From assembly GCF_028372415.1 (NCBI RefSeq), contig NC_092878.1, positions 66,977,830-67,041,829 of the forward strand: a DNA stretch of 64,000 nucleotides. Direction: 5' to 3'. The notes below the pieces were generated by a model. The model did no database searches and had not been told where the DNA came from. It saw only the letters and a list, made by a program, of their open reading frames with translations. Shown piece by piece: positions 42,666 through 55,519 of this stretch; the first letter of the stretch is position 1, and every line of letters begins with the position of its first letter. The DNA is from Notamacropus eugenii. Its lineage: Eukaryota; Chordata; Mammalia; Diprotodontia; Macropodidae. The position numbers were made by a program, and so were the translations under genes.

Positions 42666-44094
42666 CCAAGTGACTTTTTATGAGAACACAGACCAACTAA
42701 AGTTATATTAGTGTTTCATCAGAACTTTTCACACTCTTGGATTACCCGACCTTTCTGAGGCTGTTTCATCATTATTAAATGACTGAATTAAATAGTTTCT
42801 CATATATCTCTAGCAATAAAATTCTCCTATTTTGTTGTTTATTATTGCAAAATAAATATATCCAGTGCAGAGGGTTCTCCTCCTTTCTCTTGCCCTGAAA
42901 TGCAGTGACATTTGTGGCTGATATTTATATCCATGATGACAAATATTAGATTGATCAATTTCTTGACTAACAGTTCACTTAGCATGGCAATGTTGTTAGT
43001 CATTGTCTTGTAATATCTAGATAATAACATGAATCCGTATAGTCAATATTTTTTGTCTTAAAATGTCCATTATTACTCATTCACTGTGTAGTTAAGCTAT
43101 TTAACAACCTCATACTGGTTGTACATTATATCTGCACTTTAGCTCAGGAGAGGTTTCTGAAAGTGCTCAGATGCAAGACATAATCACATTTCTATTGATG
43201 CTATTAGAGTGAATCACAATTGGATTTAACATAAAAGTTTTTAAGGCATAGATATTTCATATCAAACATTTCCAGGCAAATGGGGGTTCTTAAAAAGCCA
43301 TTTAGTCCATAAAACAATTTCTCTGTAAGTTAGGTTTACCCTCAGATGATCAAGTGATCTAATTCTAATTTTTCTTCTACTTAATCCTCACTTCTTCCCT
43401 AGGAATGAAGACACTTGTTTTACATATTAGAATACAGCCATCCATAAGGAGTAATCTGGAAGCCATTCTAGAATAGAATATATATATATCTTAACTCAGA
43501 ATAATTAAAACCTAGAGTGTCAGATCTGGAAAGTTTTTGTTTTTGCTTCATTTTTTGAGGGGTTTACGAAAACTGGAACAGTGGTTTCATTAGTGCAGGG
43601 GAACTCCTGGTATGTAAATGTCCTCTACTGATGTAGATTAGAAACTTGCTTATGATTTGTAGTCTAAGGGAATTACTGGGGATACTAAGAGGCTAAATGA
43701 CTTCTCCAGAGTTGTACTGTTAGTATTTATTTAGGGTAGGACTTGAACAGAAATTTTCCTGCCTGTAAGGGCAAGTATCTTTTCACTTTGTCACATTCCT
43801 TCTTTGAAATAGAGCTTAAAGAGATTACATAGTTCAGGATGGTGCTGTCATCATCTCTTAGCAGCTTCTCTAGAAAATAGGTTAGAAAACTTCTGCATCA
43901 GAGTTACACCTCAGAAAGTGGCAAACACTATAAATCAGGACTTGATCTATCGTTTTGTTGATTGTCTGAGATTCTAGGCTCAATAAAGTGATGGAGAAAA
44001 TGTTAATAATGTGGATTAAACTTAAAAATGTGTTATGCATACTTTTTTCTTTGAAAGTTGGTTCATCCTTTTATTCTGAAGAGTTCAATATGCT
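42666..44094. other. No firmly recognised feature
   Basis: 1.4 kb. A weak SINE-like stretch may lie at 43690-43800 (GACTTCTCCAGAGTTGTACT, GACTTGAACAG). I see nothing else. Confidence 0.35.
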
Positions 44095-44480
44095 ACCATT
44101 CAATTAAACAACATTAATTGATAACCTACTACATGTGAGCACAGTGTAGGCAGTAGGTATATCTAGATAAAAAATGACAAAGTTCCTCCTTTCAAGAAGC
44201 TTACAATCTAATGATGAGGAGGAAAGATGAAGATAAATATAATACAATTTAAAGCATGATTAAGTTCAGAGAAGAGGTTGGAGTCACATGAAAGATTCAA
44301 AGAAAGAGTACTCACTTTTAGATATGGGGGTCAAAGTTGGCTTGAGTAGGAGATGGTACCTAAGCTGTGCCTTGATGGTATTTCAATGGGGGTGGGGGCA
44401 GATGTGGAGTGAATTTGTCTTTCATATGAGAAAATACATGCTAAAGGACATGGAAGGAAGGGGGCAGATAAGAACAAGGA
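44095..44480 (-). mobile_element. L2 LINE 3' UTR, reverse orientation
   Basis: ATTAATTGATAACCTACTAC, ATGTGAGCACAGTG, AGTTCCTCCTTTCAAGAAGC, TTACAATCTAATGATGAGGA, CTGTGCCTTGATGGTATTTC: antisense L2. Confidence 0.75.
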
Positions 44481-44529
44481 AGAGTGAGGTTTAAGCTCTT
44501 TCTGTGACATACTTCACAGATATACGTTC

Positions 44530-44790
44530 TTGAGGTACCACCTCCTCCATGAAGGTTCCCTGACATCCTCATCCATTCTCTCCTTTATCCATTTTTCTAG
44601 GCCACTTTGCTTGATTCCCTTCTTTGCCACTATTACTTGATACCTTGTATCAAATATGCATTTGTATTCTTATATCAGATTGATTAGATTATAAACTCTT
44701 TGAAAGAAAGTTTTAAGTTATTTTAAATTCCTTTATCCCTAACGTCAAACAGTGACTTAGTGTACAACAGTTGTTTAATTTGTTGAAATA
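44530..44790 (+). mobile_element. L2 LINE 3' end
   Basis: AGGTACCACCTCCTCCATGA, AGGTTCCCTGACATCCTCAT, TTAGATTATAAACTCTTTGA. It lies back-to-back with the antisense L2 on its left. Confidence 0.75.
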
Positions 44791-44994
44791 AACAAAATTG
44801 GATAGAGGAAGTCTTCATTGGACTAATCTACAGATTTGTGGTTGGTTCTACATTTAAAATATAGAATATAGAATAAATATGTTTAAAATATCAAAGACTG
44901 AAAAAGCACTGGTGATATGCTCATCAAATTCAAAGAAGATTCAAAGTTAGGAGAGATAGCTAACATACCGCATTAGAGAATCAGCAACCCAAAA

Positions 44995-45210
44995 TATCTT
45001 AAATTTTCTCTTTTCAATAAAAAATCGTTTTTCTCCTCCTTCTACCTCCCAACTTGAAAAAAAACCAAAAAAGTAAAAACAAAACCCTTGTAACAAAAAT
45101 ATATAGTTAAGAAAAACAAATTTTCCCCTTGATCATGTCAAAAAAATTCTCACTCTACACCCCCAAATCCTTCACTTCTTTGTTGGGAGATGGGTAGCAT
45201 GCTATATCAT
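44995..45210 (-). mobile_element. Old L1 3' UTR fragment, reverse orientation
   Basis: CAAAACCCTTGTAACAAAAA, AAGAAAAACAAATTTTCCCC, TTGATCATGTC, GTTGGGAGATGGGTAGCATG resemble the 3' UTR of an older L1 subfamily. Confidence 0.55.
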
Positions 45211-45224
45211 TGAATAAAATGCCT

Positions 45225-46015
45225 TGACAAGCTGAGTGGGTCAAATCTAAAAAAGGTGACATTTAATATGAATGCAGCATCTTTCATTTTTATGTAAAAT
45301 ACTAACTTCACAAGTGCCAGAAGGAAGTAAGGGAAGAATAACTAGTTAGAAATTCAAGGGAAAAAAAGATTTAGGGATTTTAGTAAACTAGCAGACTGAG
45401 AGTTCAATGTAAGTCAACTGTGATATGATGGTTATAAAAGATGTTGGAATTTTAGACTACATTAGGATCCAGATAGTTTTCAGGAAGTAAGCTGTGATAA
45501 TTTTATTGGTCAGACCACACCTGAAACGTTGTTTTCAATTGTTGGATCCACAGTTTAGGAAGGACACTGTCAAGCTTGAGAGTACCTAGAACAAGGAATC
45601 CAGAATGGCGAAGGGCCTTGAGATCATGCCTTATGAGAATCAAGTGAAGAAAATAAGATATTTGACCTGAAAACAAAGAGTTGGGTTTCAGAGTATATAA
45701 TAGCTGTCTTCAAGTATTTTGAAAGCAGTCTTCTGGAACAAAGAATGCATTTTCTGTGCTTGCCTGTAGCACTAGAAACAATTGACAGAATGTGAAAAGG
45801 CAAACCTTGATATGATATAGGGGAAAGTCCTCCATTAATTTTGGCTGTTACAAAATGGAATTAATTGAATAAGTAGTAGCCTCTTCACTGGTGGTCTTCA
45901 AGCAAAGATTGGACCATCACATATCAGTTATACTGTAGAAAAGACTTCTAGAGGGAAAAGGTCAGACTAAAATGGCCTTTGAAGGTCCTTCTAATACTGA
46001 GATCCTATGGATTAT
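45225..46015 (+). mobile_element. CR1/L3-type LINE
   Basis: Long CR1-style 3' text: TCAGACCACACCTGAAACGT, TTTAGGAAGGACACTGTCAA, TAGCTGTCTTCAAGTATTTT, CTTCACTGGTGGTCTTCAAG, TGGCCTTTGAAGGTCCTTCT at the end. It is more complete than the split copy at 11850-13535. Confidence 0.65.
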
Positions 46016-46639
46016 TTATTCTGATTCCATGAAGTGAAGATTCCTCTTTGGAGAAATGCTCTAAGACAACCTTCAGTTTCTGTTTAGTTTTTATTAGCAC
46101 AGTCCTTTAAAGCATCTGAAGTAAGATTCATATACTGTCTTTAAGCAGTAAGATTAGAATCAAAAGAAAAAAATAACACATTCATCTTCTCCCATAGGAA
46201 AAAATTTGAGTGTTGGGAAATTAAAATTAAGAAGAGAGGCAGTAGTACTGAGAAACCAGTAGAAGCCACCAGTGTGGCTGTGAAGTACAAGACATGCTAT
46301 TAGAAGAAAAGTGGAGGACTGAAGATGTTCATAATATGGCAGAAAGCAATTGTGTGAATGGATTAAGTTGCGTCTAGAATACACAATAGCATGGAAGAGT
46401 TTGTGTCTATACCATTAGAACACAACCATTATATTCAGACACAGAAGATGCTTTGTTATAAAATTGAGTTGGTCCTGTTCTGAGGACCTCAGGAAATACT
46501 TAAAATGAAATTTTGCCTTAGTATTTTATTACTAAATCCCTGATATAGGTATATACATACATATATATTTATATTTTTTCATTCACTCATTCATCATTCA
46601 CATATTGACTCATTAAAATTTTCCAGGTTATATAGAAAG
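46016..46639. other. No recognised feature
   Basis: I see no gene or named repeat before the RTE element. Confidence 0.4.
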
Positions 46640-48272
46640 AGAAAGTTATCCCCCAGGAGTTCAAGGATGCCTCCATTGTCCATCTCTAGAAAGGTAAAGG
46701 GAACAGATTGTCCTGCAACAATCATGGTGAGGATGTCTCTCTCTTAGTCCTTGCTGGCAAAATTCTTGCTAGAGTCCTCCTTAATAAGCTGATCCTTCAT
46801 CTGGAAGATGGGCATATACCTGAGAGCCAGTGTGACTTCAGAAAGGGCCGAGGAATAGTCAATATAGTGTTTGCTGCCCGATAACTCCAGGAGAAATCCC
46901 AGGAGCAGTATAGAGGTCTGCATGCAACATTTGTAGATCTGACCAAGGTCTTTGACACCATTAATTGTGAGGGCTTATGGAAAATTATGTCAAAATTTGG
47001 CTGCCCAGAGAAGTTATTCAGTATTATACATCAATTTCATGATGGCATGTTTGCCTGGGTTCTGGACAGTGGACAATGCTCTCATGCCTTCCCAGTCACC
47101 AGTGGAGTGAAACAGGGCTGTGTGCTTGCTCCCATGCCTTTTAGCCTGGTGTTTTCAGCCATGTTGTCAAATACTTTCAATGAGTATGAACACAGCATCA
47201 AGGTCAACTACCGTACTGATGGTAAGTTCTTCAATTTGAAAAGGCGACAAGCCAAGACCAAAGTGGAGGGAGTGTTGGTGCATGATTTTCTATTTGCAGA
47301 TGCTAGTACATTCAATGCAGCCTCTGAAGCTGAAAGGAAACAAAGTATGGATCAGCTCTCTGTTGCCTGTGCTAATTTTGGTCTATTAATTAACACCAAG
47401 GAAACACAAGTGCTTCATCAGCCACCACCACACCATCCATACATAGAACCATTGTCTGCAACAAATGGAGAAGTTTTGAATGCTGTGGATAAGTTCACTT
47501 ACTTTGGTAGCGTACTTTCCAGGGATGTACACATTGACAATGAGGCTGATGCATGCATTGGCAGAGCTAGCTCAGTGTTTGGGAAGCTCCAAAGAAAAGT
47601 TTGGGAGAGAAGAGGTATTAGACTCACTACCAGACTGAAGGTCTACAGAGCTGTTGTGTTGACCTCATTGTTGTGTGCCTGTGAAACACGGACAGTCTAC
47701 CACTACCATGCCAGGAAACTGAATCACTTCCATTTGAACTCTTAGGAAGATTCTGAGGATCACCTGGCAGGAAAAGGTACCAGACACTGAAGTCCTTGCT
47801 CGAGTTGAACTGACAGACATTCAAACTATGCTTCAGAGAGCACAACTCCGATGAGCTGGCCATGTTATTTGAATGCAAAATATACCCTTTTCAAAAAGAT
47901 TATTTTATGGAGAACTTACATGGAGCAGGTGATCATATGGTGGTCAGAAGAAGCAAGGACACTCTCAAGTTCTCTCTCAAGAGTTTTGGATTTGACTGTG
48001 CAACATGGGAGACACTGGCACAGGACTGTTCAGCATGGTGTGCCCACATCAGAAAGGGTGCTGTGCTCTATGAGCGAAGCAGAATTCACACAGCACAAAG
48101 TGAACATAAGATGTATAAATTTGAAGTATCCACCCCCAAAATTCATATAGATTATCTGTGCCCAGCCCATGGCAGAGCATTCCGAGCTCATATTGGTCTG
48201 ATCAGCCACAATCCGACATGCTGAAACTTCACTTTATCATGATGATGTCATTAACGAAGGACAAAACCAACC
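46640..48272 (+). mobile_element. RTE-clade LINE, 5'-truncated
   Basis: It begins inside the RT domain (no endonuclease), runs through the RT and the C-terminal domain, and ends with the RTE tail GATGATGTCAT...GAAGGACAAA at 48241-48266. RTE elements encode one protein with endonuclease and RT. Stops, frameshifts and a catalytic mutation show that it is dead. Its tail is shared with the SINE at 32712-32965, making it a model for the LINE that moved that SINE. Confidence 0.88.
46660..48224 (+). pseudogene. RTE reverse transcriptase remnant with mutated FADD motif
   Basis: Before the long frame, decayed RT text reads NKLILHLEDGHIPESQCDF (to about 46840), then a TAA near 46880 where RTE proteins carry a glutamine. 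The 46987-47745 frame (252 codons) holds SKFGCPEK, VTSGVKQGCVLAP, and FADA at 47293-47304 where RTE has FADD. The second aspartate, needed for metal binding, is lost. It ends at RKLNHFHLNS and shifts frame. A second frame (47862-48224) gives WETLAQD and CPAHGRAFRAHIGLISHNPT, a broken form of the C-terminal C2HC finger (GR.FRARIGLISH). It cannot be active. Confidence 0.85.
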
Positions 48273-48424
48273 CACACCTGTGATGTTTTTGGTGAAAGAA
48301 ACTTCCTCCAGTGGTATAGACAGATAAAACATTCCTTTCTAACATCAGATCAAGGAGATTGTATGCCTGGAGGTTGTGATATGCTCGTATTCATACACCT
48401 AGAATGTTTTTCAAACATTACAGG

Positions 48425-48545
48425 TTTAGAGAACTTACTGGAGGAAAACTGAGAGGCCATTGTGTCCAACCCCCTCACTTTTGAATTTCTAAGATGAGGA
48501 AACTGAAATCCAGAGGAATTAAAAGACTCATCCAAGGCTTACAGG
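48425..48545 (+). mobile_element. Old mammalian dispersed repeat fragment
   Basis: TGTGTCCAACCCCCTCACTT, AAGATGAGGAAACTGAAATC, CAGAGGAATTAAAAGACTCA, a signature recurring in mammalian genomes (MIR-like). Family uncertain. Confidence 0.5.
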
Positions 48546-48589
48546 TGACACTTGTTTCCCGCTCACACACACACTCAATATCCAAGTCA

Positions 48590-49146
48590 AACTGGCCTGC
48601 TTTCTGTTCCCCTTACACAATATGCCATCCCTCCTACTTCTGTTCCTTTGTATAGGTTGTCCTCCATGCTTAGAACAGCCTCCTTCATTTTTACTTCTCA
48701 AAATCCCTAGTGCTGTTTTCAAGGTTCAGTTCAATGTCACTTCCTTCAAGAGGCCTTTCCTATTTCTTCCAGGTGTTAATATCCTCTGAACCTAACAATT
48801 ATGCCTTTCTCTCTTTCTCCCTTTCTATCTCTGTCTGTCTGTCTCTCTCTCACTCTCCGTTTCTCCTTCCCTCTGTCCCGTGTATGTAAGTATAATATGT
48901 ATATTTATATGTGAATGGATGTGTATATATTTGTGCATATGTGTGTATATATCTTTACGTGCATATGTATATGTACGTATATATGTATTTATGTGTGTCT
49001 GTACATATATAGTACTGACTTATTTGTGAAGACAGTTGTATTAATAGAGTGTAAGTACTTTGAAGAACTTTTATATTTGTGTATTTAACACTTAGTACAG
49101 TGTCTGGCACATAGCAGATGCTTACTAAATGAGTTTTTATTGACTG
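48590..49146 (+). mobile_element. L2 LINE 3' region split by simple repeats
   Basis: CTGGCCTGCTTTCTGTTCCC, AAGGTTCAGTTCAATGTCAC, TTCCTTCAAGAGGCCTTTCC on the left, and GAGTGTAAGTACTTTGAAGA, GTGTCTGGCACATAGCAGAT at the 3' end. A CT-rich and TG/TA-rich expansion (48807-49010) lies between. Confidence 0.82.
48807..49010. repeat. CT-rich then (TG/TA)n simple repeats
   Basis: TCTCTCTTTCTCCC and CTGTCTGTCTCTCTC runs pass into TATATGTG/ATGTATAT runs inside an L2. Confidence 0.8.
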
Positions 49147-49924
49147 ATAAACACAGAAGGGAGTTGGGGGTCAGGAAACCTAAAGATACTGAGAAGTTGC
49201 TATACTCTTAAAAGGTTAGAAATCTCTCCTACACAAAGTCATAGTGTAAACTGAGTGCATCCAGTGAAACAAAGAATATTTCTAAAGAGCCTTCTTCCCT
49301 TAGCCAGAATTACCCAATGTAGGCTTGAGAAGGCAGAAATGATGGCATGATCCTTTTTAATCTCCCGAGTGGATGTGCACAGCTTCTCTGCTGTAAGCCT
49401 GATAGGGAAAGACAGCCTGTTCCCTTAGAAACACTTTATAATGGTTAGAGAGCCCCAGTTCTTGCTAAACTTGTTTAGCAGTTGGCATAGCTGTGACTCC
49501 AAATTATCTCATACATGTTTCAAACCATTTAAATTGTCATTGTAGGATTTTGCCTATTAGTAAAATAACATGCTGTGAATACTGATGTTTGCAAAGCAGC
49601 AACATTGTCTGGTGATGGGTGAGCAGAATTGTCTTGAACGGAGGCCAGTGGAATGAACTCTTCCTTTATGGGAAATTTAAGGAGTTGATGTGGTAGCTTC
49701 TTTAAATAAGTGGAAGCAGCTTTCTAGATTTTTTCCTTTTCTTGGTAGAAAATAGTCATAGAATCTCAAGTATGCTTCAATTGGCATGGAGAGAGCACTG
49801 GTTCCAAATAAAAAGATTTAATTCTAGTTCTTTTGATAATTAGCTTTTTGTGACTTTGAGTAAATCACTTACTTGGAGTAGAAGACTGCTCAGTTGCAAA
49901 ATGAAGACAGTAATGTTTGTATCA
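49147..49924. other. No recognised feature
   Basis: 780 bp of unique-looking sequence. An inverted motif TTGCTAAACTTGTTTAGCAG lies at 49462-49481. No repeat family or ORF. Confidence 0.4.
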
Positions 49925-50185
49925 CCAACATGGGATAGTGGACAGAACAGTGATTCTGGAGTCAGAGTACCTGGGTTCAGATCCTGATTCTGATGTTTAT
50001 GTGACCTTTAACAAGCCACTTCCCTTATTTGGGGTTCAGCTTCTTTGTCTGTAAAGTAAGAAAGTTAGACTGAAAGACATCTCAGGTTCCTTCCAGCACT
50101 GCATGTACAACCCAACAGGGTTGTTGGGAGGGAAACACTTTGCAAATTGTAAAGTATGATGAAAATGTGAAACACTGCTATTATA
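49925..50185 (+). mobile_element. CORE/MIR-type SINE
   Basis: GGATAGTGGACAGAACAGTG, ATTCTGGAGTCAGAGTACCT, GGGTTCAGATCCTGATTCTG, GTTCCTTCCAGCACTGCATG, then AACAGGGTTGTTGGGAGG. It combines the CORE SINE head with a CORE tail. Confidence 0.82.
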
Positions 50186-50489
50186 ATTAACTCACTTTTG
50201 TGGGTTCTTATTTTGCCAAGGCAGATCACAACTCCTCATTGACTTGCTAGATGGTGTTAGAAATCATCTGTGCTCCCATACTTCCTTTCTCTGAAGCTAA
50301 CCTACTTCTATAAGCTTCTACAAACTTTCCAGATCCCTCCTTAAAACTTTTGAAATTTGGTAAGTTGCACTCTCTCTTTAGGGTTCTAGGGATAGCCCTA
50401 AGGGGCTGGAGTATGTTTTTTTCTAGTATTATACTTCACTAATCTCCATCTTTATGCTCCCTATTGATTATTGATTGATATTAATTAGC

Positions 50490-51050
50490 CAGACAGACTT
50501 GAATAGCTTTTAGAAATGGGAGTTTACTAAGGTAGTATAGTAAACATAGCTGGTGTAGCACATCCTCTCAAACCAAGGACACATTCTCCCACAAATACAT
50601 AGAGTTTAGGTGAAAACAGGCACAGGTTTAGAGAGCATATGTGGCGAAAGGACAGCTCTCAGCTTCAGGTTGACAGAAGTCCTTTTTATCCCTTCATGGC
50701 CTTAGAGATAGTGTAGCTTTCCTCTGGGCTGCTGGTAGGGCCTTAACCTGCCTTTCCTTAATGTGGTTGGTTTGTCCTCATCTCCTGTTATAGGTACTGT
50801 TATAACTGATTTTGTTCTAGTGATACCAATTGGAATTCTAAAATCATCCAACCTTTTGAAGTCCACAACATCCTCAGTTCAACGTGGGAAAGTTATGAAG
50901 ATTTTTTTTCCCACCTTGGACCCAACTAGTTCCTTCTTAGTAACTGAACTGGACTGTTTTCTCCTCTAGGTTGGCTCACTACTAATGCTCAGGTTCTGAA
51001 CTGACTGACTATTTTATTTAAGACCCATAGGGCATGAGTTCAGCCAATAT
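50490..51050 (-). mobile_element. Possible decayed LTR, reverse orientation
   Basis: GGGAGTTTACTAAGG at about 50518 resembles the antisense poly(A) region (AGTTTATTAAAG) of the LTR at 35661, and TTTTTATCCC at about 50682 could be a reversed TATA box. The spacing suits an LTR. Termini and target duplication were not found, so this is tentative. Confidence 0.3.
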
Positions 51051-53289
51051 CAATACACTTGCTATGCAGCATAATTTTATTTCATTACTTTCAAAATGAT
51101 TAAGGGTTTTCTTACATCTAATTTATTGTCTTCAGTTGATTGAAAATATTCTCCCTTGATGAAAATATAAGCATCTTGTTAGCTATTTTAAGTGAGGTAG
51201 AGTGATTAGTTGATTCAATTGTCCTTTCACACTACTACTGAGAAAAAACTGTCTGGCAAAGCCAACTAGCATATCTGACAGCGTATAGAACACTCTGAAC
51301 CCACAGGTCCACACATCAACAAATAAAAGAGGTGGATTCCCTTATTTCTCATCTGGAGAGGAAAGTGATCATTTAATTTTATAGCATTATGCTCTACTTT
51401 CGCATCTTTTCATTTAGATAATTTTATTGTGTACATTTACTTTCCTCATTATGCTTACTTCTCTCTACATCTTATGCTTTCACATGAAATAGCATTTATT
51501 ACATTACATCAATATTAATATAATAAATTATTAATAATTTACAATTTATTAAGAGAAATATCAATTCATCATCTTATTAATATAATTATAAATATGATAG
51601 TAATGAATTATTAATATTACACCAATGCTACTATCTTTCCTACTTTTCACTGATCATACATTCAGTTGCATCATTCCTAGTACTTGCATGGGCGCATCCC
51701 TATAAACAATCAGCTTTCGTCCCCTTTTCTTCTTATTCCTACCATAACCTCAGCACTTATTTATCATAGTTCAAAGATCTCTTTAACCCTAATGTCATCC
51801 CAAGTGAAAAAACAACTTATAAAATGCAGGGATTTGGCTGCCTCTGTTAGGTCCCTTTTAATTCTGACAAGTTATGATTATTCGGAAACCTAAATGCTTC
51901 AGTGTGCCACGTCAGGTTCAGAGTCAGCAAATTATAAATAAAGGCTACTTGTCTTTGACTTGTCTTGGGGTTCTGAAGAGGCTTAATCAAACTTAAATAT
52001 GATCTTTTCTGGATTCTCTTCCCCCAATCCTCCATTGAATATGTAGGTCTACGAGTTAAACTTTGTTCTACATCAAAGCAAAAACAAAACAAAATTTAAA
52101 AAAAACAAGAAAAAACCCTCTTACTAGTGTTTAACCTGCTTTCAAAGAAGCTCTTACTAGAATCTTAGTACCCTCTAAGGAAGAGATATGCTGCATATGA
52201 GAATTTGTAAGTATAACAAGGATTATCATATGGAATATGCTCAGAATTATTTTTTAGGGTTTTAACAACCACATGCAAGCTTTCAAACCTGTTCTGTCTA
52301 TCTACATCAGTGCTGAAGAGATTGCACTTTGAGATGACAATTAATCCTCTTTCTGGCTTTTGAGCAGGAAGAATTTAGTGACTCAGTGGATATTTAAAAG
52401 GAAGTCTCTCCTACATTCAAAACTTTCTTCCTTTTTGCTGTGAATCATATCCAGACTGTTATAAAACAGCTTTTTGAGGGTTGGTAATAATAGAGTGGTC
52501 TGCCTTATCTTTGTTGGCTATCACACTCATGACTTTCTGACCTGTGCTTTGGTTTGGACTGTCTCATTTTTGGGGTACTTATCCATCACCTTAGGTGAAT
52601 GAACACAATTATACCATGACAATAGTCTCTAACATTGGAAGCGGTCTTGTGAGTTATTTCAAATGATCCAGAAGCCTTGGGACTGTTTAGGTCATAATTG
52701 ACTGGCAGTAAGGGGAAGCATCTTCCTCAATTGTACCAGTGCTCTTGGAGAACAGCACCATCAACAAGAATATTGCTCTGTTTTACCATGACATTGACTA
52801 GGAGTCATTTGGACAATGCAGAGGTGAGATAAAACATATAATGTTTTATCACCAATTCAGCATTCTGAGTTATATGACAATCATTTTTAAGTATCAGACT
52901 CTTAAGAGAGTATGATAATAATTGAAAGTTATTATTGAATAGTTTTAAGTTGTTTTATCAAGACATACTCTAAGTACATATTCACTAGTCTTCATTTTGT
53001 GTATAGGAAATAAATCTGACTCATACTTGAATTATTTTGAATATTGAGTACTTTTCTACCCTAGATGTGAGGCCAAGTATAACCTTTAAATAATTTGGCC
53101 GCTAAACAGAGCAGTTGGGGGTTTAACTAGCTAAAGAGTGTAGAGAAAAAGGGGGCCTAATTAGAGGTCAGACTCCTCCAAATCTTGGTACAAATTGATT
53201 GAATGCATGGATCCAGAGCTGGGAGGAAGTCACTTAGTAGAAAAACGAGTGGGTGTAGTGTCCAAGTCCATAGATTCAGTGATAGTATT
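51051..53289. other. No recognised feature
   Basis: 2.2 kb. 51480-51650 is very AT-rich (TTAATATAATAAATTATTAA). I recognise no repeat, RNA or coding exon. Confidence 0.35.
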
Positions 53290-53490
53290 TTATTCTATTT
53301 TTATTTATTTCATTAAATATTTCCCAATTACATTAAAAACATTCATTTTTACATGAATTCTATATTATTTTTCCCCTTCCCCTTCACCTATTGAGAAGAC
53401 AAGGAATATATTTATTATACATATGAAGTAATGCAAAACTTATTTTCGTATTATCAACAGTAGTTTCTTAATGTTAGACAACATCACTCT
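53290..53490 (-). mobile_element. 5'-truncated L1 3' end
   Basis: ATTTCCCAATTACATTAAAA, ACATTCATTTTTACATGAAT, a CCCCTTCCCC tract, ATTGAGAAGACAAGGAATAT: the same 3' UTR as at 29889 and 56305. About 200 bp. Confidence 0.75.
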
Positions 53491-53509
53491 TGGTATTTTA
53501 CATCAGCTC

Positions 53510-54145
53510 TCCTTTTGCCCACTCACTTGATCACTGTACTAGTTTAACCTCACCAACTCTCACCTTGACTACTGTCATAGGCCTTTAATTGATCTTATTA
53601 CTTCAAATTTTCACAATCTCTGAATCATTCTCTATACAGTCTCATTAATAATAAAAGTTTAATACCCCTAATACACTTCCTTCCTCAAAAACCTTCTGTG
53701 ATTGCTTCTAGTGTAAAATGCAAATTTCTTAGTGGGACTTCTAAGACTCAGTGATCTTGTTCCCACTGACCTTTCCAATCTTATTTCATACTTTTCTTAT
53801 TTATGGTCAGTACACAACTGCTAGGCATTCCCTAAATTCAATACACCATCTCTACTACTTCCATTCATTTAATTCCAACTTTATCATTAATTTATCATTT
53901 CAGGATCCTTACCTTCCTTGAAGACTTAGCTCAAATACTACCTCCTCTGAGAAGCCTTTGTCTTCCGTCTGGTTGCTAGCAGTCTTTCCCTTTCATTCTT
54001 CTTTTATATTTATTTATGTGCCTGTTGTATTTCCCTCCATTCCAAACCCAAAGGAATGCAAGTTACTAGAGGAAGGGACTGTTTTTTTCTTCCCAGAACC
54101 TAGTGGAGTGCTTTCCATATGGTATTTAAGAAATATTGGTTGAAT
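53510..54145 (+). mobile_element. L2 LINE (ORF2 end and 3' UTR)
   Basis: TTGACTACTGTCATAGGCCT, CTTCTGTGATTGCTTCTAGT, GTAAAATGCAAATTTCTTAG, CTTGTTCCCACTGACCTTTC, CTTGAAGACTTAGCTCAAAT, AGAGGAAGGGACTGTTTTTT. This is one of the longest L2 pieces here. Frames are broken. Confidence 0.85.
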
Positions 54146-55246
54146 TTGATGGCATTTTTATGGATTATTTATTTATATATAAACCTACATTTGATTAATG
54201 TGAATAGTCAGGACTACTTTGATTTTGAATAAAATAGATGCAAAGAATGAAACAAAACATCCTTTGTGACATTACAACATAACTCTCAGTCATCCTTCCA
54301 CCAAAGGTTTATGGATGGTTGGTTGCAGACTTCCATCTGGACAGCTAGGTCATAACAGCTTTAGAATAGCATGCTATAGAAGGCGAAGAAGAGAGAGACA
54401 GTCTCATGTTCTATTTTTGCTTCATTCATTTTGAGAGGTGCCTGCAGGTCGTGCCAAAATCTGATTGTGCTCTTGGGATTTGAAATGTTGAAGTACTCCT
54501 TCCATTCCCACTTCTCTCCACCACTCCTCCTCATTGCCTCAATTTATAGTTTAATGTGCACTCTTCTTTTCTGCATTCAGGAGGGAATATGTAATGAAAA
54601 TCTCCAAGTTAGTCCTCAGCTGTCAACAATGACAAATTTAAATTTCCATCCTAGGTGGCAGCTCACACCAAAGAGGGAATTCAGGATGGCACATTGGGAT
54701 AACAAACATATGACAGGTCTATTTTAATTATCTTTCTCATTCGTGCTTAACCTGTATTATTTCATAAGGAAGAAGAAACAGAAAAGGAGGTACCCTTTTT
54801 TATTTGTTGCCAATAACAGAGGAAGGGAGATGGGGTGTTTGCGTATAGAGATCAGCCAGGTTCCATCAGTTTGTGGAATGGCCTTATCAAGGGAATATTC
54901 TCTGCCCCAATAGAGAACAGCTCTTTATCTTTGAATGGATTAAAATAGTTTTCTTATAATCAGCTGTCTAGTTATTCCTGCTGATCATCCATAAATTATT
55001 CACAATTAACAGGAATGGGCATACATTTTTTTTTTTTTTCCAAGAGATGAATTTTGACTGCTCCCATAGCGGGAGATAACAGTGGTGAATTCCTGCTTTT
55101 GTTCTTATTCCTTTTAACACAGCTAGCTCAGTTCTTCTTTTCTTTGGAGCCTGATTGTCAAATCATTGGTAAGCTCTATAGGTATCTGCAATGTAATTTT
55201 CTTCCTTTCTTTTTTCTTTCTGAAGCATCTAAGTGCTTTTCTTTGA
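54146..55246. other. No recognised feature
   Basis: The open frame at 54431-54727 (98 codons) and the first part of 55054-55635 have no recognised product. Confidence 0.4.
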
Positions 55247-55419
55247 GAAAGATAGAGACAGATACAGTGAGAGACAGAGAGAAAGAGCAAGAAAGAGGGA
55301 CAGAGAGAGGCAGGGACAGAGAGAGAGACAGAGACAGAGAAGGAGAGAGAGGGGGAGAGGGAGAGAGAGAGAGAGAGGGGGAGAGAGGGAGAGAGAGGGA
55401 GAGAGGGAGAGAGGGGAGA

Positions 55420-55478
<59 letters not shown>

Positions 55479-55479
55479 G

Positions 55480-55519
<40 letters not shown>

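Noticed and set aside
46987-47745. 252-codon frame as a possible host gene
   Set aside because: It is the reverse transcriptase of an RTE LINE with a broken active site, and in-frame stops lie just upstream.
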